Below, piece after piece: positions 17,623-26,686 of a stretch of DNA of 64,000 nt. Position numbers and translations under genes: made by a program. Under the pieces are notes generated by a model that saw only the letters and a program-made list of their open reading frames with translations, searched no databases and was not told the origin of the DNA. Origin of the DNA: Extensimonas vulgaris (lineage in GTDB: Bacteria > Pseudomonadota > Gammaproteobacteria > Burkholderiales > Burkholderiaceae_C); NCBI RefSeq assembly GCF_003337425.1, contig NZ_QPJU01000001.1:274880-338879 (forward strand), written 5' to 3'. Within the stretch, counting starts at the first letter, position 1; each line of letters starts with the position of its first letter.

Positions 17623-17855
17623 GAAAATCTCCTAAGGATGAAGGGGTGCCTACGTCACGCAAAAGGAACAACGAGGACTTTGGCAGTCTATCTAACGCTT
17701 GACAGTCCTGCAAGCCAAATTTACATTGCGTCGCTGAAGCCGTTTGATGGGCTGGCGCATGCGCCCCCACGCGGGGACTTCCCCACGGGGCTCTGGCAAC
17801 GCCTGCTCAAGCCCCAGGACGCGCCAACGACAACGACATTCAGGAGACAAACCCC
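17623..17855. promoter_or_regulatory. shared divergent control region of the catabolic island
   Basis: A 233-bp gap between the first genes of both arms. On the + strand TTGACA (17699-17704), a 17-base spacer and TACATT (17722-17727) form a strong sigma-70-like promoter. On the - strand TTGGCT, 18 bases and TAGATA form a weaker candidate. GCAGTC and ACAGTC repeat within about 20 bp in the overlap (around 17683-17708) and could be part of an operator. No regulator gene is adjacent. Confidence 0.6.
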
Positions 17856-19460
17856 ATGAGCATCACCGCGCTCGAAATGAACCTGCTGCGCCGCCAGAAC
17901 CTCGGCGACAGCCTGCGCCGCTCGGCCCTCGCGGCGCCGAACAAGCCCGCGATCATCTACTACACCACCGACGGCGCAAGCCGCAGCGTCACCTACGCCG
18001 AGCTCAACCGCAAGGCCAACGCCGTGGCGCACAACCTCATGCAACGCGGCATCGCCAAGGGCGACAAGGTGGCCGCGCTTTCGCGCAACAGCATCGAATT
18101 CCTCGTGCTCGGCTACGCGCTGCACAAGATCGGCGCCTGGCTGGTGCCGATCAACTTCATGCTGCAGCCGCCCGATGTGCAACACCTGATCGATTTTTCC
18201 GAAACCAAGTGGTTCTTCGTCGAAGATGCCTTGCTGGGCAACGTGGCCCCCGTGCTCGACAAACTCACCGGCGTGCAGCAGTTCGTGCAATTCGGCCCGA
18301 GCCCGAGCCGCCCTGCGGGCTGGATGGCCTTTGACGAGTTGCTGCCAGGCCCCACGCACGAGCCCGAGGTACTGATCGAAAGCGACGACGTGGCCATTCT
18401 GCTCTTCACGAGCGGCACCGAATCCGCGCCCAAGGGCGTGCTCTCCACGCACGCCAACTACTGCGCAGCGCAGCTGAGTTGGTCGATGAACATGGGTGTG
18501 GCCCAGGATGACGTCTTTTTAGTGAGCATTCCGCTGATCCACGCAGCAGGCTACGTGCTGTCCACGCTGTGCCTGACGAACCACGCCACCATCGTGATGA
18601 CGCAGGCGCCCCAGCCCGTGCAGATGATCGAGCTGATGGCGCGCCACCGGGCCACGGGCACAGCGCTGCCGCCCACGCTCTACGTGGCGCTGCTCGCCTG
18701 CCCCAACTTCAAGACAAGCGACCTGAGCTGTGCGACCAAGCTGATCACTTGGGCCTCCACCATTCCGCGTGCCATGGTCGATGGTTGGAAAGAAGTAGCA
18801 CCGAACGCACGCTTTTACTCGGGCCAGGGCATGAGCGAAACCACCGCCTCCCTGCTGACTGCCGGCTTCGTTTCGAGCTGGGCCGAAATGCCCAACGGCG
18901 ACGGCCGCTGGGTCGGCACCCTGCTCGCTTATGGCGCCGACGTGCGCCTGGTGGATGACGAGGACCAGGATGTTCCCGTGGGGATGGCCGGTGAGCAGAT
19001 CATCCGCGGCCCTGTGGTCATGAAAGGCTATTACAAAAACGCCGAGGCCAACGAGCGCGCATTCCGTGGCGGCTGGTTCCACACCGGCGACGTTTTGTTC
19101 CGCGACGCCGAGGGCAATTACTTCTTTGCCGACCGCAAGAAGGACATGATCAAGAGCGGTGGTGAAAACGTCTATTGCCAGGAGGTCGAAAGCGTGCTCG
19201 GCACGCACCCTGCCGTCATGCAGTGCGCCGTGTTCGGCCTGCCCGACGAGCGCTGGGGTGAGGCCGTCGCCGCGGCCGTGATCGCGCGCGCCGGCAGCAC
19301 CGTCACCGAGGCCGAACTGATCGAATACTGCCGCGAGCGCCTGGCCGGCTTCAAGACGCCCAAGCGCATCTTCTTTCGCACTTCGATGCCCATCAGCGCC
19401 GCGAACAAGCTGCTCAAGCGCGAGCTCAAGGCCGAGTACGCCAAGGCGCTGCAAGCCTGA
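17856..19460 (+). CDS. acyl-CoA ligase, first gene of the rightward arm
   Basis: A 534-residue adenylate-forming ligase. The motif LFTSGTESAPKG near residue 185 has Glu in place of the second Thr of the usual SGTTG. The C-terminus reads SAANKLLKRELKAEY, where Asn replaces the usual Gly before the catalytic Lys. Both changes lie in normally conserved motifs but keep the key Lys, so activity is likely retained. AGGAG precedes the ATG. It differs clearly from the five other ligases in the window. Substrate unknown. Confidence 0.86.
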   Translation: MSITALEMNLLRRQNLGDSLRRSALAAPNKPAIIYYTTDGASRSVTYAELNRKANAVAHNLMQRGIAKGDKVAALSRNSIEFLVLGYALHKIGAWLVPINFMLQPPDVQHLIDFSETKWFFVEDALLGNVAPVLDKLTGVQQFVQFGPSPSRPAGWMAFDELLPGPTHEPEVLIESDDVAILLFTSGTESAPKGVLSTHANYCAAQLSWSMNMGVAQDDVFLVSIPLIHAAGYVLSTLCLTNHATIVMTQAPQPVQMIELMARHRATGTALPPTLYVALLACPNFKTSDLSCATKLITWASTIPRAMVDGWKEVAPNARFYSGQGMSETTASLLTAGFVSSWAEMPNGDGRWVGTLLAYGADVRLVDDEDQDVPVGMAGEQIIRGPVVMKGYYKNAEANERAFRGGWFHTGDVLFRDAEGNYFFADRKKDMIKSGGENVYCQEVESVLGTHPAVMQCAVFGLPDERWGEAVAAAVIARAGSTVTEAELIEYCRERLAGFKTPKRIFFRTSMPISAANKLLKRELKAEYAKALQA

Positions 19461-19478
19461 CCTGGCCATCACCATCAC

Positions 19479-19557
19479 GACGCACGCAATTCAGAGGCTC
19501 AGGCAAGGCGCTCGCCCCATGGCAACACACTTTGCTCCAGCCTTTTTTGCGTAAGTC
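19479..19557 (-). repeat. 77-bp palindromic element, degenerate copy
   Basis: This is a copy of the element with GACTTACGCAAA-type ends. The right end TTTTTTGCGTAAGTC is well preserved and the left end (GACGCACGCAA) is decayed. The core CAGGCAAGGCGCTCGCCCCA matches the copy at 50786. It lies just upstream of the ribosome-binding site of the next gene, inside the rightward operon. Confidence 0.7.
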
Positions 19558-19579
19558 CAGACCAAGGAGACGAAGCGAC

Positions 19580-20380
19580 ATGACCACCCCCACCACCATT
19601 TTGTTCGAGCAGCGCGGCGCTGCGGCCTGGATCACGCTGAACCGGCCCGCGGCCATGAACGCGCTCTCCGACGCCATGTGCACCGAGCTGCTCGAGGCCA
19701 TCGAGCGCTGCGAGCGCGACGCCGCGATCCGCGTGATCGTGCTCACGGGCGCCGGGCGCGCGTTCTGCGCAGGCGCCGACCTCAAGGGCGTGTTCGAAAA
19801 CACGCAAAGCGGCCCAGGCCCGCGCGACCCCATGGGCGAGTTCCTCGACCTGGTCAACCGCATGATGGACAAGCTGCGCTTTTGCCCCAAGCCGACGATT
19901 GCGGCGCTCAACGGCCTGACCATGGCCGGCGGGCTCGAGCTGGCCATGGCGTGCGACCTGATGCTGGCCGCAGAGAGCACGCGCATCGGCGACGCGCACG
20001 CCAATTTCGGCGTCTTTCCCGGTGCCGGGGGTGCGGCCATTCTGCCGCGGCGCATAGGGCCGACGGCGGCCAAGTACCTGCTCTTCACGGGCGACACCCT
20101 GCCCGCGCGCGACCTGGTGCCGCTGGGCCTCGTGAACAGTGTCGTGCCCGATGCCGAACTCGTGCCCGAGGTCGAAAAGCTCGCTGCGCGCATCGCGAGC
20201 AAGAGCCCGCTGGTGTTGCGCCGCATGAAGCAGACCGTGGCCGACGGGCTCGAGCAGCCCGAAGCGGTCGCGCTGCGCCTGGAGCGCCTGGTGCTCGAGG
20301 CGCACAGCCATTCGCACGACATCAAAGAGGGGCTCGCCGCCTTCGTCGAAAAGCGCACGCCGAACTTCAAGGGCTATTGA
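19580..20380 (+). CDS. enoyl-CoA hydratase
   Basis: A 266-residue crotonase-fold protein. The oxyanion-hole segment FCAGADLKGVF lies near residues 63-73, and NGLTMAGGLELAMACD near residue 109. It probably hydrates an enoyl-CoA intermediate. The start MTTPTT follows AAGGAG by 12 bases; the longer open frame upstream runs through a repeat element and is not coding. It is the third crotonase in the island and is not closely similar to the other two. Confidence 0.85.
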   Translation: MTTPTTILFEQRGAAAWITLNRPAAMNALSDAMCTELLEAIERCERDAAIRVIVLTGAGRAFCAGADLKGVFENTQSGPGPRDPMGEFLDLVNRMMDKLRFCPKPTIAALNGLTMAGGLELAMACDLMLAAESTRIGDAHANFGVFPGAGGAAILPRRIGPTAAKYLLFTGDTLPARDLVPLGLVNSVVPDAELVPEVEKLAARIASKSPLVLRRMKQTVADGLEQPEAVALRLERLVLEAHSHSHDIKEGLAAFVEKRTPNFKGY

Positions 20381-20460
20381 GCCCCGGCTGCGGCGCGCAA
20401 GCCCAGGGCTTTTCAGGCAGCGACTGCCGCCCGAATTTTTGAAAAATCCACTCCAAAAAG

Positions 20461-20500
20461 ATAGCTGCTTGCGCTTCATTCATGAGCGCAAAAGCCCTTT
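20461..20500 (+). repeat. AGC-type intergenic repeat, copy 3
   Basis: ATAGCTGCTTGCGCTTCATT followed by CATGAGCGCAAAAGCCC. It lies in the 167-bp gap before the second thiolase gene. The CTTGCGCT and GAGCGCAA halves can pair. Confidence 0.75.
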
Positions 20501-20547
20501 TTTAATATCATTTTTTCGCTATTGTTTTTGTAACTCAGGAGCCCTCC

Positions 20548-21795
20548 ATGAGCCACGCCCAGCCTCCCGTTTACATTGCCGGCATCGGCATGACGCCGAC
20601 CGGCAAGTTCCTCGACAAGAGCATCAAGCAGCTCACGGCCGACGCCGTGCACGCGGCGCTCGCGGACGCGGGTCTGACCGTGGCCGACATCGAATCGGCG
20701 TTTTTCTCCAACGCCACCCAAGGCGCGCTCGAAGGGCAGACCATGGTGCGCGGCCAGATCGCGCTGCGCACCATGGGCTTCGAGGCCATTCCCATCTTCA
20801 ACGTCGAGAACGCCTGCGCGAGCGCGAGCTCGGCCTTTCACCTCGCGGTGCAGTACGTGCGCTCCGGGGCGGGCGAGATCGCGCTCGCCGTGGGCGCCGA
20901 AAAAATGTTCTGCACCGACAAGGCCAAGATGTTTGGCGTATTCGACGGGGCCTGGGACGTCTCCACGGTCGAGCAAAACAAAAGCACGCTGCTGCAAATG
21001 GGCCACGGCGTCGTGCCACCCGAGGGCAGCACGTCCAAGGCGCCGTACAGCCTGTTCATGGACATCTACGCGGCCTTCGGGCGCTTTCACATGCGCGAGT
21101 TCGGCACCACGCAGCGCCAGATCGCCGCCGTCTCGGCCAAGAACCACGGCCATTCGGTGCACAACCCGCTCGCGCAGTACCGCAACGCCTACACCATCGA
21201 CGAGGTGCTGGCCGCGCCGCCCATCACCTACCCGCTCACGCTGCCCATGTGCGCGCCCGTCAGCGACGGCGCCGCGGCGGCCATCGTGTGCTCCGAAGCC
21301 GCGCTCGCCCGGCTCGCGCAGCGCCAGCGTGCGATCCGCGTGCTCGCCTCGGTGGTGGCCACGGGCACCAACCGCCGCCCCGAGGACGTAGGCCAGCACA
21401 TCACCGTGCATGCGGCCAAGAAAGCCTACGAAATGGCCGGTGTCGGCCCCAAGGACATCTCGGTGGCCGAGGTGCACGACGCCACCGCGATCGGCGAGAT
21501 CATCCAGAGCGAAAACCTCGGCTTTTGCGCCTTCGGTGAAGGCGGGCCGCTCGCCGAGCGCGGCGCAACCACGCTCGGCGGACGCATCCCCATCAACACC
21601 TCGGGCGGGCTCGAATCCAAGGGCCACCCCATAGGCGCGACCGGCATAGGCCAACTGCACGAACTCGTGCAACAGCTGCGCGGCGAGGCCGGCGCGCGCC
21701 AGGTGCAAGGCGCACGCTTGGCGATCGCCGAAAACGGCGGCGGCCTCTACGGCATCGAGGAAGCCGTGGCCGCGATCACCATCCTGGGCCGCTGA
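20548..21795 (+). CDS. thiolase-fold protein (SCP-x/lipid-transfer type)
   Basis: A 415-residue thiolase-fold protein. The nucleophile Cys is in ENACASASSAF near residue 90, HDATAIGEI near residue 312, and GHPIGATG near residue 360. It resembles acetyl-CoA acetyltransferases of the SCP-x group and is a distant relative of the thiolase at 16438-17622. CAGGAG precedes the ATG. It likely performs a thiolytic or retro-aldol cleavage in the same pathway, perhaps at a different chain length. Confidence 0.84.
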   Translation: MSHAQPPVYIAGIGMTPTGKFLDKSIKQLTADAVHAALADAGLTVADIESAFFSNATQGALEGQTMVRGQIALRTMGFEAIPIFNVENACASASSAFHLAVQYVRSGAGEIALAVGAEKMFCTDKAKMFGVFDGAWDVSTVEQNKSTLLQMGHGVVPPEGSTSKAPYSLFMDIYAAFGRFHMREFGTTQRQIAAVSAKNHGHSVHNPLAQYRNAYTIDEVLAAPPITYPLTLPMCAPVSDGAAAAIVCSEAALARLAQRQRAIRVLASVVATGTNRRPEDVGQHITVHAAKKAYEMAGVGPKDISVAEVHDATAIGEIIQSENLGFCAFGEGGPLAERGATTLGGRIPINTSGGLESKGHPIGATGIGQLHELVQQLRGEAGARQVQGARLAIAENGGGLYGIEEAVAAITILGR

Positions 21796-21849
21796 AGCGC
21801 CCCGTCCTTACCCCACCCATTTCACCAACGCACCTGCGCGGAGCCCATC

Positions 21850-23010
21850 ATGAACTTTCTGCCCACCGAAGAACAACGCATGGCCGTCGAAGGCTTCACC
21901 CGCTTTCTCGAAGACAAGCTGCGCCCCATCGTGCAGCGCTACCAGCCCGACAAATTCATCGAAAAAGAGCGCATGCTCGAGATTTTCCAGATGATGCTGC
22001 CCTATGGCATGGGCGGCAACGGCCTGATCTCGGAAGAAAACGGCGGCATGGGGCTGCCCTGGCTGACCTACGCGCTGATGTACGAACAGCTCGCGCGCAT
22101 CTCGGGCGACGTGGCGCTTTCGCTCCTGATCCAGCAGCTCGGCGCGTATTCGCTCGAGGTCTGCACGAACGAGGCCATGCGCAAAAAATACCTGCCGCGC
22201 ATGGTGCGCGCCGAGATCATCTCGTGCAGCGGCATCAGCGAGCCGGGCGTGGGCTCGAACGTCGCCGAGGTCACCTGCCGCGCGCAGCGCGACGGCGACC
22301 ACTACATCGTCACGGGCGAAAAAACCTGGATCTCCAACGGCCACTATTCCGACTTCTGCATGGTCGTCGTGCGCACCTCGAGCGAGGGCTCGGGCAACCT
22401 CTCGATGATCCTCGTGGACCGCGCCGAACACGGCTACGAAAGCCGCAACATCGACAAGCTCGGCCTTAACAGCACCTCGACCGCGCAGCTCTTTTTCGAC
22501 CACGTGCGCGTGCCCGCCGAGAACATGATGATCGCCCCCGGCGCGGGCCTCAAGAGCACCCTGGTGCTGTTCGAAAAAGCCCGCCCCATGGTGGGCCTGA
22601 CCTCGATCGGCATCGCGCAGGCCGCGCTCGACAAGGCCGTGGCCTACGCCAAGGAACGGCGCCAGCACGGCAAACCCATCGGCGGCCACCAGCTGATCCA
22701 GGGCATGCTGGCCGAGGCCGCGACCGAGCTCGATGCGGCGCGCCTGCTCGTATACCGCGCGTTTGACCTGATTGACCATGGCGTGCGCAGCGAAGTACAA
22801 AGCGCCATGGCCAAGTGGTATGCCACCGAAATGGCGGTGGACGTGGCCTCCAAAGCCCTGCAAGTGCACGGCGGTAACGGAATCACCAAGGAGTTCGGAG
22901 TGGAATTGCTGTTCAGAAACGCCCGCATGATGCCCATCCCCGATGGCACGACGGAAATCCAGAAACTCATCATCGGCCGCGCGCTGACCGGCATCAACGC
23001 CTTCTCTTGA
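21850..23010 (+). CDS. acyl-CoA dehydrogenase
   Basis: A 386-residue acyl-CoA dehydrogenase. The middle-domain flavin motif CSGISEPGVGSNVAEV is near residue 125, TWISNG near residue 160, and the C-terminal VHGGNGITKEFGVE and PDGTTEIQKLIIGR segments are typical. It is a stand-alone homotetramer-type sequence, unlike the paired genes at 12218-14554. Its stop codon overlaps the next gene's ATG (TGATG at 23008-23012), so it is translationally coupled to the transporter genes. Confidence 0.88.
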   Translation: MNFLPTEEQRMAVEGFTRFLEDKLRPIVQRYQPDKFIEKERMLEIFQMMLPYGMGGNGLISEENGGMGLPWLTYALMYEQLARISGDVALSLLIQQLGAYSLEVCTNEAMRKKYLPRMVRAEIISCSGISEPGVGSNVAEVTCRAQRDGDHYIVTGEKTWISNGHYSDFCMVVVRTSSEGSGNLSMILVDRAEHGYESRNIDKLGLNSTSTAQLFFDHVRVPAENMMIAPGAGLKSTLVLFEKARPMVGLTSIGIAQAALDKAVAYAKERRQHGKPIGGHQLIQGMLAEAATELDAARLLVYRAFDLIDHGVRSEVQSAMAKWYATEMAVDVASKALQVHGGNGITKEFGVELLFRNARMMPIPDGTTEIQKLIIGRALTGINAFS

Positions 23011-23831
23011 TGGCCTCTGAACACTCCCACTCCATGGACAAAAACACCTCTGCAGGAGCCATCAAGGCCACGGTGCTCACAGCCCTGAATGTCACCTTGC
23101 GCTTCGGCGGCGTGACTGCGCTGTCGGACGTCTCCATCGCCGTGCGCGACGATGAACTGCTCGCGATCATCGGCCCCAACGGTGCCGGCAAGAGCTCGCT
23201 CATGAACGTGCTCAGCGGCTTTTACCTGCCGCAGGAAGGCAGCGTGCACTACCGCGGCGAGAGCATCAAAGGCCGCCCCGTGCACCAGATTGCGCGCGAC
23301 GGCATCGTGCGCACCTTCCAGGGCACGCACCTGTTTTCCAACCTGAGCGTGATCGACAACATCCTCGTGGGCCGCTACAGCCTGATGCGCTCGGGCCTGC
23401 TGCAATCCTTCCTCTACTTCCCGTGGACGCAGCGCGAGGAGTCGCAGCACCGCGAGGTGGTCGAGGACATCATCGACTTCCTCGAAATCGAAAGCATCCG
23501 CCACCAACCCGTGGGCACGCTGGGCTACGGGCTGCGCAAGCGCGTGGATCTGGGCCGCGCGCTCGCGATGGAGCCCCAGGTCTTGCTGATGGACGAACCC
23601 ATGGCCGGCATGAACACCGAAGAAAAAGAAGACCTTGCGCGCTTCATCATCGACGTGCGCGAAGCCAAGCACATCCCCGTGGTGCTCGTGGAGCATGACA
23701 TGGGCGTGGTCATGGACCTGGCCGACCGCGTGGCCGTGCTCGACTTCGGCCGCAAGATCGCCGACGGCACGCCTGCGCAGGTGCAGGCTGACCCGGCCGT
23801 GATCAAAGCCTATCTGGGAGCCGCGGCATGA
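23010..23831 (+). CDS. ABC transporter ATP-binding protein, LivG-type
   Basis: A 273-residue ABC ATPase of the branched-chain amino acid importer (HAAT) family. Walker A is GPNGAGKSS near residue 55. The signature region is atypical, LGYGLRKRVDLGRAL instead of LSxGxxR, and Walker B is VLLMDEPMAGM. The LivG-type C-terminus (LVEHDMGVVMDLADRVAVLDFG) is present. The start overlaps the dehydrogenase stop, and its own end overlaps the following ligase by ATGA. Together with 25795-29867 it forms one importer, whose cargo is probably a carboxylic acid or amide rather than an amino acid. Confidence 0.88.
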   Translation: MASEHSHSMDKNTSAGAIKATVLTALNVTLRFGGVTALSDVSIAVRDDELLAIIGPNGAGKSSLMNVLSGFYLPQEGSVHYRGESIKGRPVHQIARDGIVRTFQGTHLFSNLSVIDNILVGRYSLMRSGLLQSFLYFPWTQREESQHREVVEDIIDFLEIESIRHQPVGTLGYGLRKRVDLGRALAMEPQVLLMDEPMAGMNTEEKEDLARFIIDVREAKHIPVVLVEHDMGVVMDLADRVAVLDFGRKIADGTPAQVQADPAVIKAYLGAAA

Positions 23832-25798
23832 GCGCCCCCTCTTCCGTGATCCCCACGCTGCCGCAAACCCTGCTCGCGCACGCGCAAAACCACCCGCAGC
23901 GCCTGGCGCAGCGCGTCAAGCGCAAGGGCATCTGGCGCACCTACACCTGGAGCAACGTATTCGAGCGCGTGCGCAACATCGCCCTGGGCGCGGCGGCGCA
24001 AGGCCTGCAGCGCGGCGAAACCGTGGTCGTGATCGGTGAGAACGAACCCGAGCACTTCTGGGCGCTGTTCGCCGCGCAGTCCCTCGGCGCCAAGACCGTC
24101 TCGGTCTATCCCGACGCCACGCCCGACGAGCTCCACTACCTCTGCGAAGACTCCGAGGCGCGCTTCATCTTCGCGCAAGACCAGGAGCAGGTGGACAAGG
24201 CGCTCGCGGTGCTCGACCGGCTGCCCGACATCCGCGGCATCGCCTACTGGGACGACGCGGGCATGTGGTCGTACCGGCACCCGCTGCTGCTGTCGCTGGA
24301 CACCTTGAGCGCCGAGGGCGCACGCCAGCACGAGCGCCAGCCGCAACGCTTCGCGCGTGAAGTCGCCGACGGCCGGGCCGACGACCTGGCGCTGCTGACC
24401 TACACCTCGGGCACCACGAGCAAGCCCAAGGGCGTGATGATCAGCCACCGCTGGCTCATAGACAACGCTCTGCGCATGAAGAGCGCGCTGCCGCTGCAAG
24501 AGGGCATGGAATACCTCTCGTACACGCCGCTGGCCTGGGTCACCGAGCAGTTGCTGGGCGTGACGCTGGGCCTGATCACGCCCCTGGTGGTGAACTTCCC
24601 GGAGGCGCCCGACCAGGTCTTGCCCAACCTGCGCGAGCTCGCGCCGCACATCGTGCTGTTTGGCCCGCGCCAGTGGGAAAACATCGCCGCGACCATCGAG
24701 GCGCGCATGCTCGACGCGAGCTGGCTCGCGCGCCGCACCTACCGCTGGGGTCTGCGCATCGGCCACGACGTGCATGTGGCGCGGCTCGAAGGGCGCGCCG
24801 CGCCGCTCGCCTCGCGCCTGCTGCTGCCGCTGGCCGAGGCGCTGGTGCTGCACCCGCTGCGCGACCAGTTCGGGCTCATCCACGCCAAAGTCGCGGTCTC
24901 GGGCGGCACGGCCATGGCGCCCGACGTGTTCCGTCTGTTCCACGCCATGGGCGTGGGCCTGCGCAACGTCTATGGCTGCTCGGAGTTCGGCCTGATCGCG
25001 GGCCACCGCGGCGAACGCTACGACCTCGAGACCGTGGGCCCGCTGCTCGACGTCGATCCGGCTTTTGGCGAGCCGCTGCAGACGCGCATCGCCGACAACG
25101 GCGAGCTGCAGTTGCGCGGCGGCACGGGGTTTTTGGGCTACTGGCACAAGCCCGACAAGACCGCGGCAATGGTTCGCGACGGCTGGTTCCTCACGGGGGA
25201 TGCGGTGCGCCAGACCGAGCGCGGCGAGCTCGTCTATCTCGACCGTGTCGAGCACCTCGTCAAGCTCGCGAGCGGCCACCTGTACCCGCCACAGTTCATC
25301 GAAACACGTCTGCGCTTTTCGCCCTACATCAAGGACGTGATGGTGCTCGGTGACGCCACGCGCCCCTGGGTCGGCGCGCTGATCAACATCGACATGGCCG
25401 TCGTAGGCCGCTGGGCCGAGGAGCGGCGCATCGCGTTCTCGACCTTCACCGACCTGTCGCAGCGCCCCGAGGTGCGCGAACTCGTGCGCGAGGAGATCCG
25501 CCGCATCAACCAGTTCCTGCCCGAGGGCTCGCGCGTGGTGCGCTTTGCCAACTTTCCCAAGGAGCTCGACCCCGACGAAGGCGAACTCACGCGCACGCGC
25601 AAGCTGCGCCGTGAATTCCTCGCGCAGCGCTACCAAGCACTCATCGAGGGCTTGTATGCAGGAGCCGCAGAGATCCCCTGCGAGATCGCCGTGACCTATC
25701 AAGACGGCCGCCAAGGCGTGCTGCGCGCCACCGTCGTCGCCACCGACATCGAACCCCAGACCGCAGGGGGACGCAACGCCCGGAGTGCCCAAGCATGA
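23828..25798 (+). CDS. long-chain-type acyl-CoA ligase inside the importer operon
   Basis: A 656-residue adenylate-forming ligase of the long-chain (Faa/FadD15-like) group. The motif TYTSGTTSKPKG lies near residues 193-204, GCSEFG near residue 383, and the hinge DRVEHLVKLASGHL near residue 475. It overlaps the ATPase gene before it and the permease gene after it by 4 bp each, so it is made together with the importer. This suggests that the acid is activated to its CoA ester on entry. Similar ligase-in-Liv operons are known for aromatic and fatty acids in betaproteobacteria; the cargo here is inferred. Confidence 0.87.
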   Translation: MSAPSSVIPTLPQTLLAHAQNHPQRLAQRVKRKGIWRTYTWSNVFERVRNIALGAAAQGLQRGETVVVIGENEPEHFWALFAAQSLGAKTVSVYPDATPDELHYLCEDSEARFIFAQDQEQVDKALAVLDRLPDIRGIAYWDDAGMWSYRHPLLLSLDTLSAEGARQHERQPQRFAREVADGRADDLALLTYTSGTTSKPKGVMISHRWLIDNALRMKSALPLQEGMEYLSYTPLAWVTEQLLGVTLGLITPLVVNFPEAPDQVLPNLRELAPHIVLFGPRQWENIAATIEARMLDASWLARRTYRWGLRIGHDVHVARLEGRAAPLASRLLLPLAEALVLHPLRDQFGLIHAKVAVSGGTAMAPDVFRLFHAMGVGLRNVYGCSEFGLIAGHRGERYDLETVGPLLDVDPAFGEPLQTRIADNGELQLRGGTGFLGYWHKPDKTAAMVRDGWFLTGDAVRQTERGELVYLDRVEHLVKLASGHLYPPQFIETRLRFSPYIKDVMVLGDATRPWVGALINIDMAVVGRWAEERRIAFSTFTDLSQRPEVRELVREEIRRINQFLPEGSRVVRFANFPKELDPDEGELTRTRKLRREFLAQRYQALIEGLYAGAAEIPCEIAVTYQDGRQGVLRATVVATDIEPQTAGGRNARSAQA

Positions 25799-26682
25799 TG
25801 ACCGAATTCTTCAACTACACGCTCAATGGCGCCCTGCTCGGGCTGCTGTACGCGCTCGTGGCCATGGGCTTCGTCGTGATCTACCGCGCGAGCAAGGTCT
25901 TCAACATGGCCGTGGGCGAGATGATCGTGCTCGGCGCCTTTTTGCTCTGGTGGGCGATCCAGTCGCGCGGCATGCATCCGGCACTGGGCATAGGCGTGGC
26001 GCTGCTGATCGCGGTCGTGGTCGGCTTGCTGATCGAGCGGCTGCTGTTTCGGCGCCTGATCGGCGAGTCGGTGTTCTCGATGATCATGGTCACCATCGGC
26101 CTCTTGATCCTGATGCGCGGTCTGGTGCTCGTGATCTGGGGCCCGCAGGAGCGGCAGTTCCCGGCGATCTTCCCGCTCGCGCCGCTGATCGTGTTCGACA
26201 TGATCGTGCCGCGCTCACTCGCCGCGGGCGGCGTCATCGCGGTGCTCGCCGCGTTGGGGCTGCACTGGTTCTTCAACCACAGCCGCAGCGGCCTGGCCAT
26301 GTCAGCGGTGGCCGAAGACCACCAGATCGCCCTCTCCATGGGCATCAGCGTGCGCCGCTCGATCGCCTTTGCCTGGGCGCTGGGTGGCGTGCTCTCGGTC
26401 GTCACCGCCATGGTCTATCTGAGCGGCAAGTCGCTCACCTTCCTGTCCTCGGAAATCGGCTTTGCCGCGCTGCCCGTGGCGCTGCTCGCGGGCCTCGAGT
26501 CGATCGCCGGCCTGCTGCTCGCCGGCCTCATCGTCGGCATCGTGCAAGGGCTGACTTCCGCCTACATCGACCCACTGATCGGCGGCAACGCCGCTGCGGT
26601 GGTGCCCTACATCTTCATGCTGGTGGTGCTGGTGGTGCGTCCTACCGGCATGTTCGGCTGGAAACGCATCGAAAGAGTCTGA
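25795..26682 (+). CDS. ABC importer permease, LivH-type
   Basis: A 295-residue polytopic inner-membrane permease of the branched-chain amino acid importer family, with about eight hydrophobic segments and the typical N-terminus NYTLNGALLGLLYALVAMGF. The AEDHQIALSMGI segment near residue 170 is the cytoplasmic coupling region. The start overlaps the ligase stop by 4 bp. It pairs with LivM-type 26687-27739. Confidence 0.9.
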   Translation: MMTEFFNYTLNGALLGLLYALVAMGFVVIYRASKVFNMAVGEMIVLGAFLLWWAIQSRGMHPALGIGVALLIAVVVGLLIERLLFRRLIGESVFSMIMVTIGLLILMRGLVLVIWGPQERQFPAIFPLAPLIVFDMIVPRSLAAGGVIAVLAALGLHWFFNHSRSGLAMSAVAEDHQIALSMGISVRRSIAFAWALGGVLSVVTAMVYLSGKSLTFLSSEIGFAALPVALLAGLESIAGLLLAGLIVGIVQGLTSAYIDPLIGGNAAAVVPYIFMLVVLVVRPTGMFGWKRIERV

Positions 26683-26686
26683 CACC

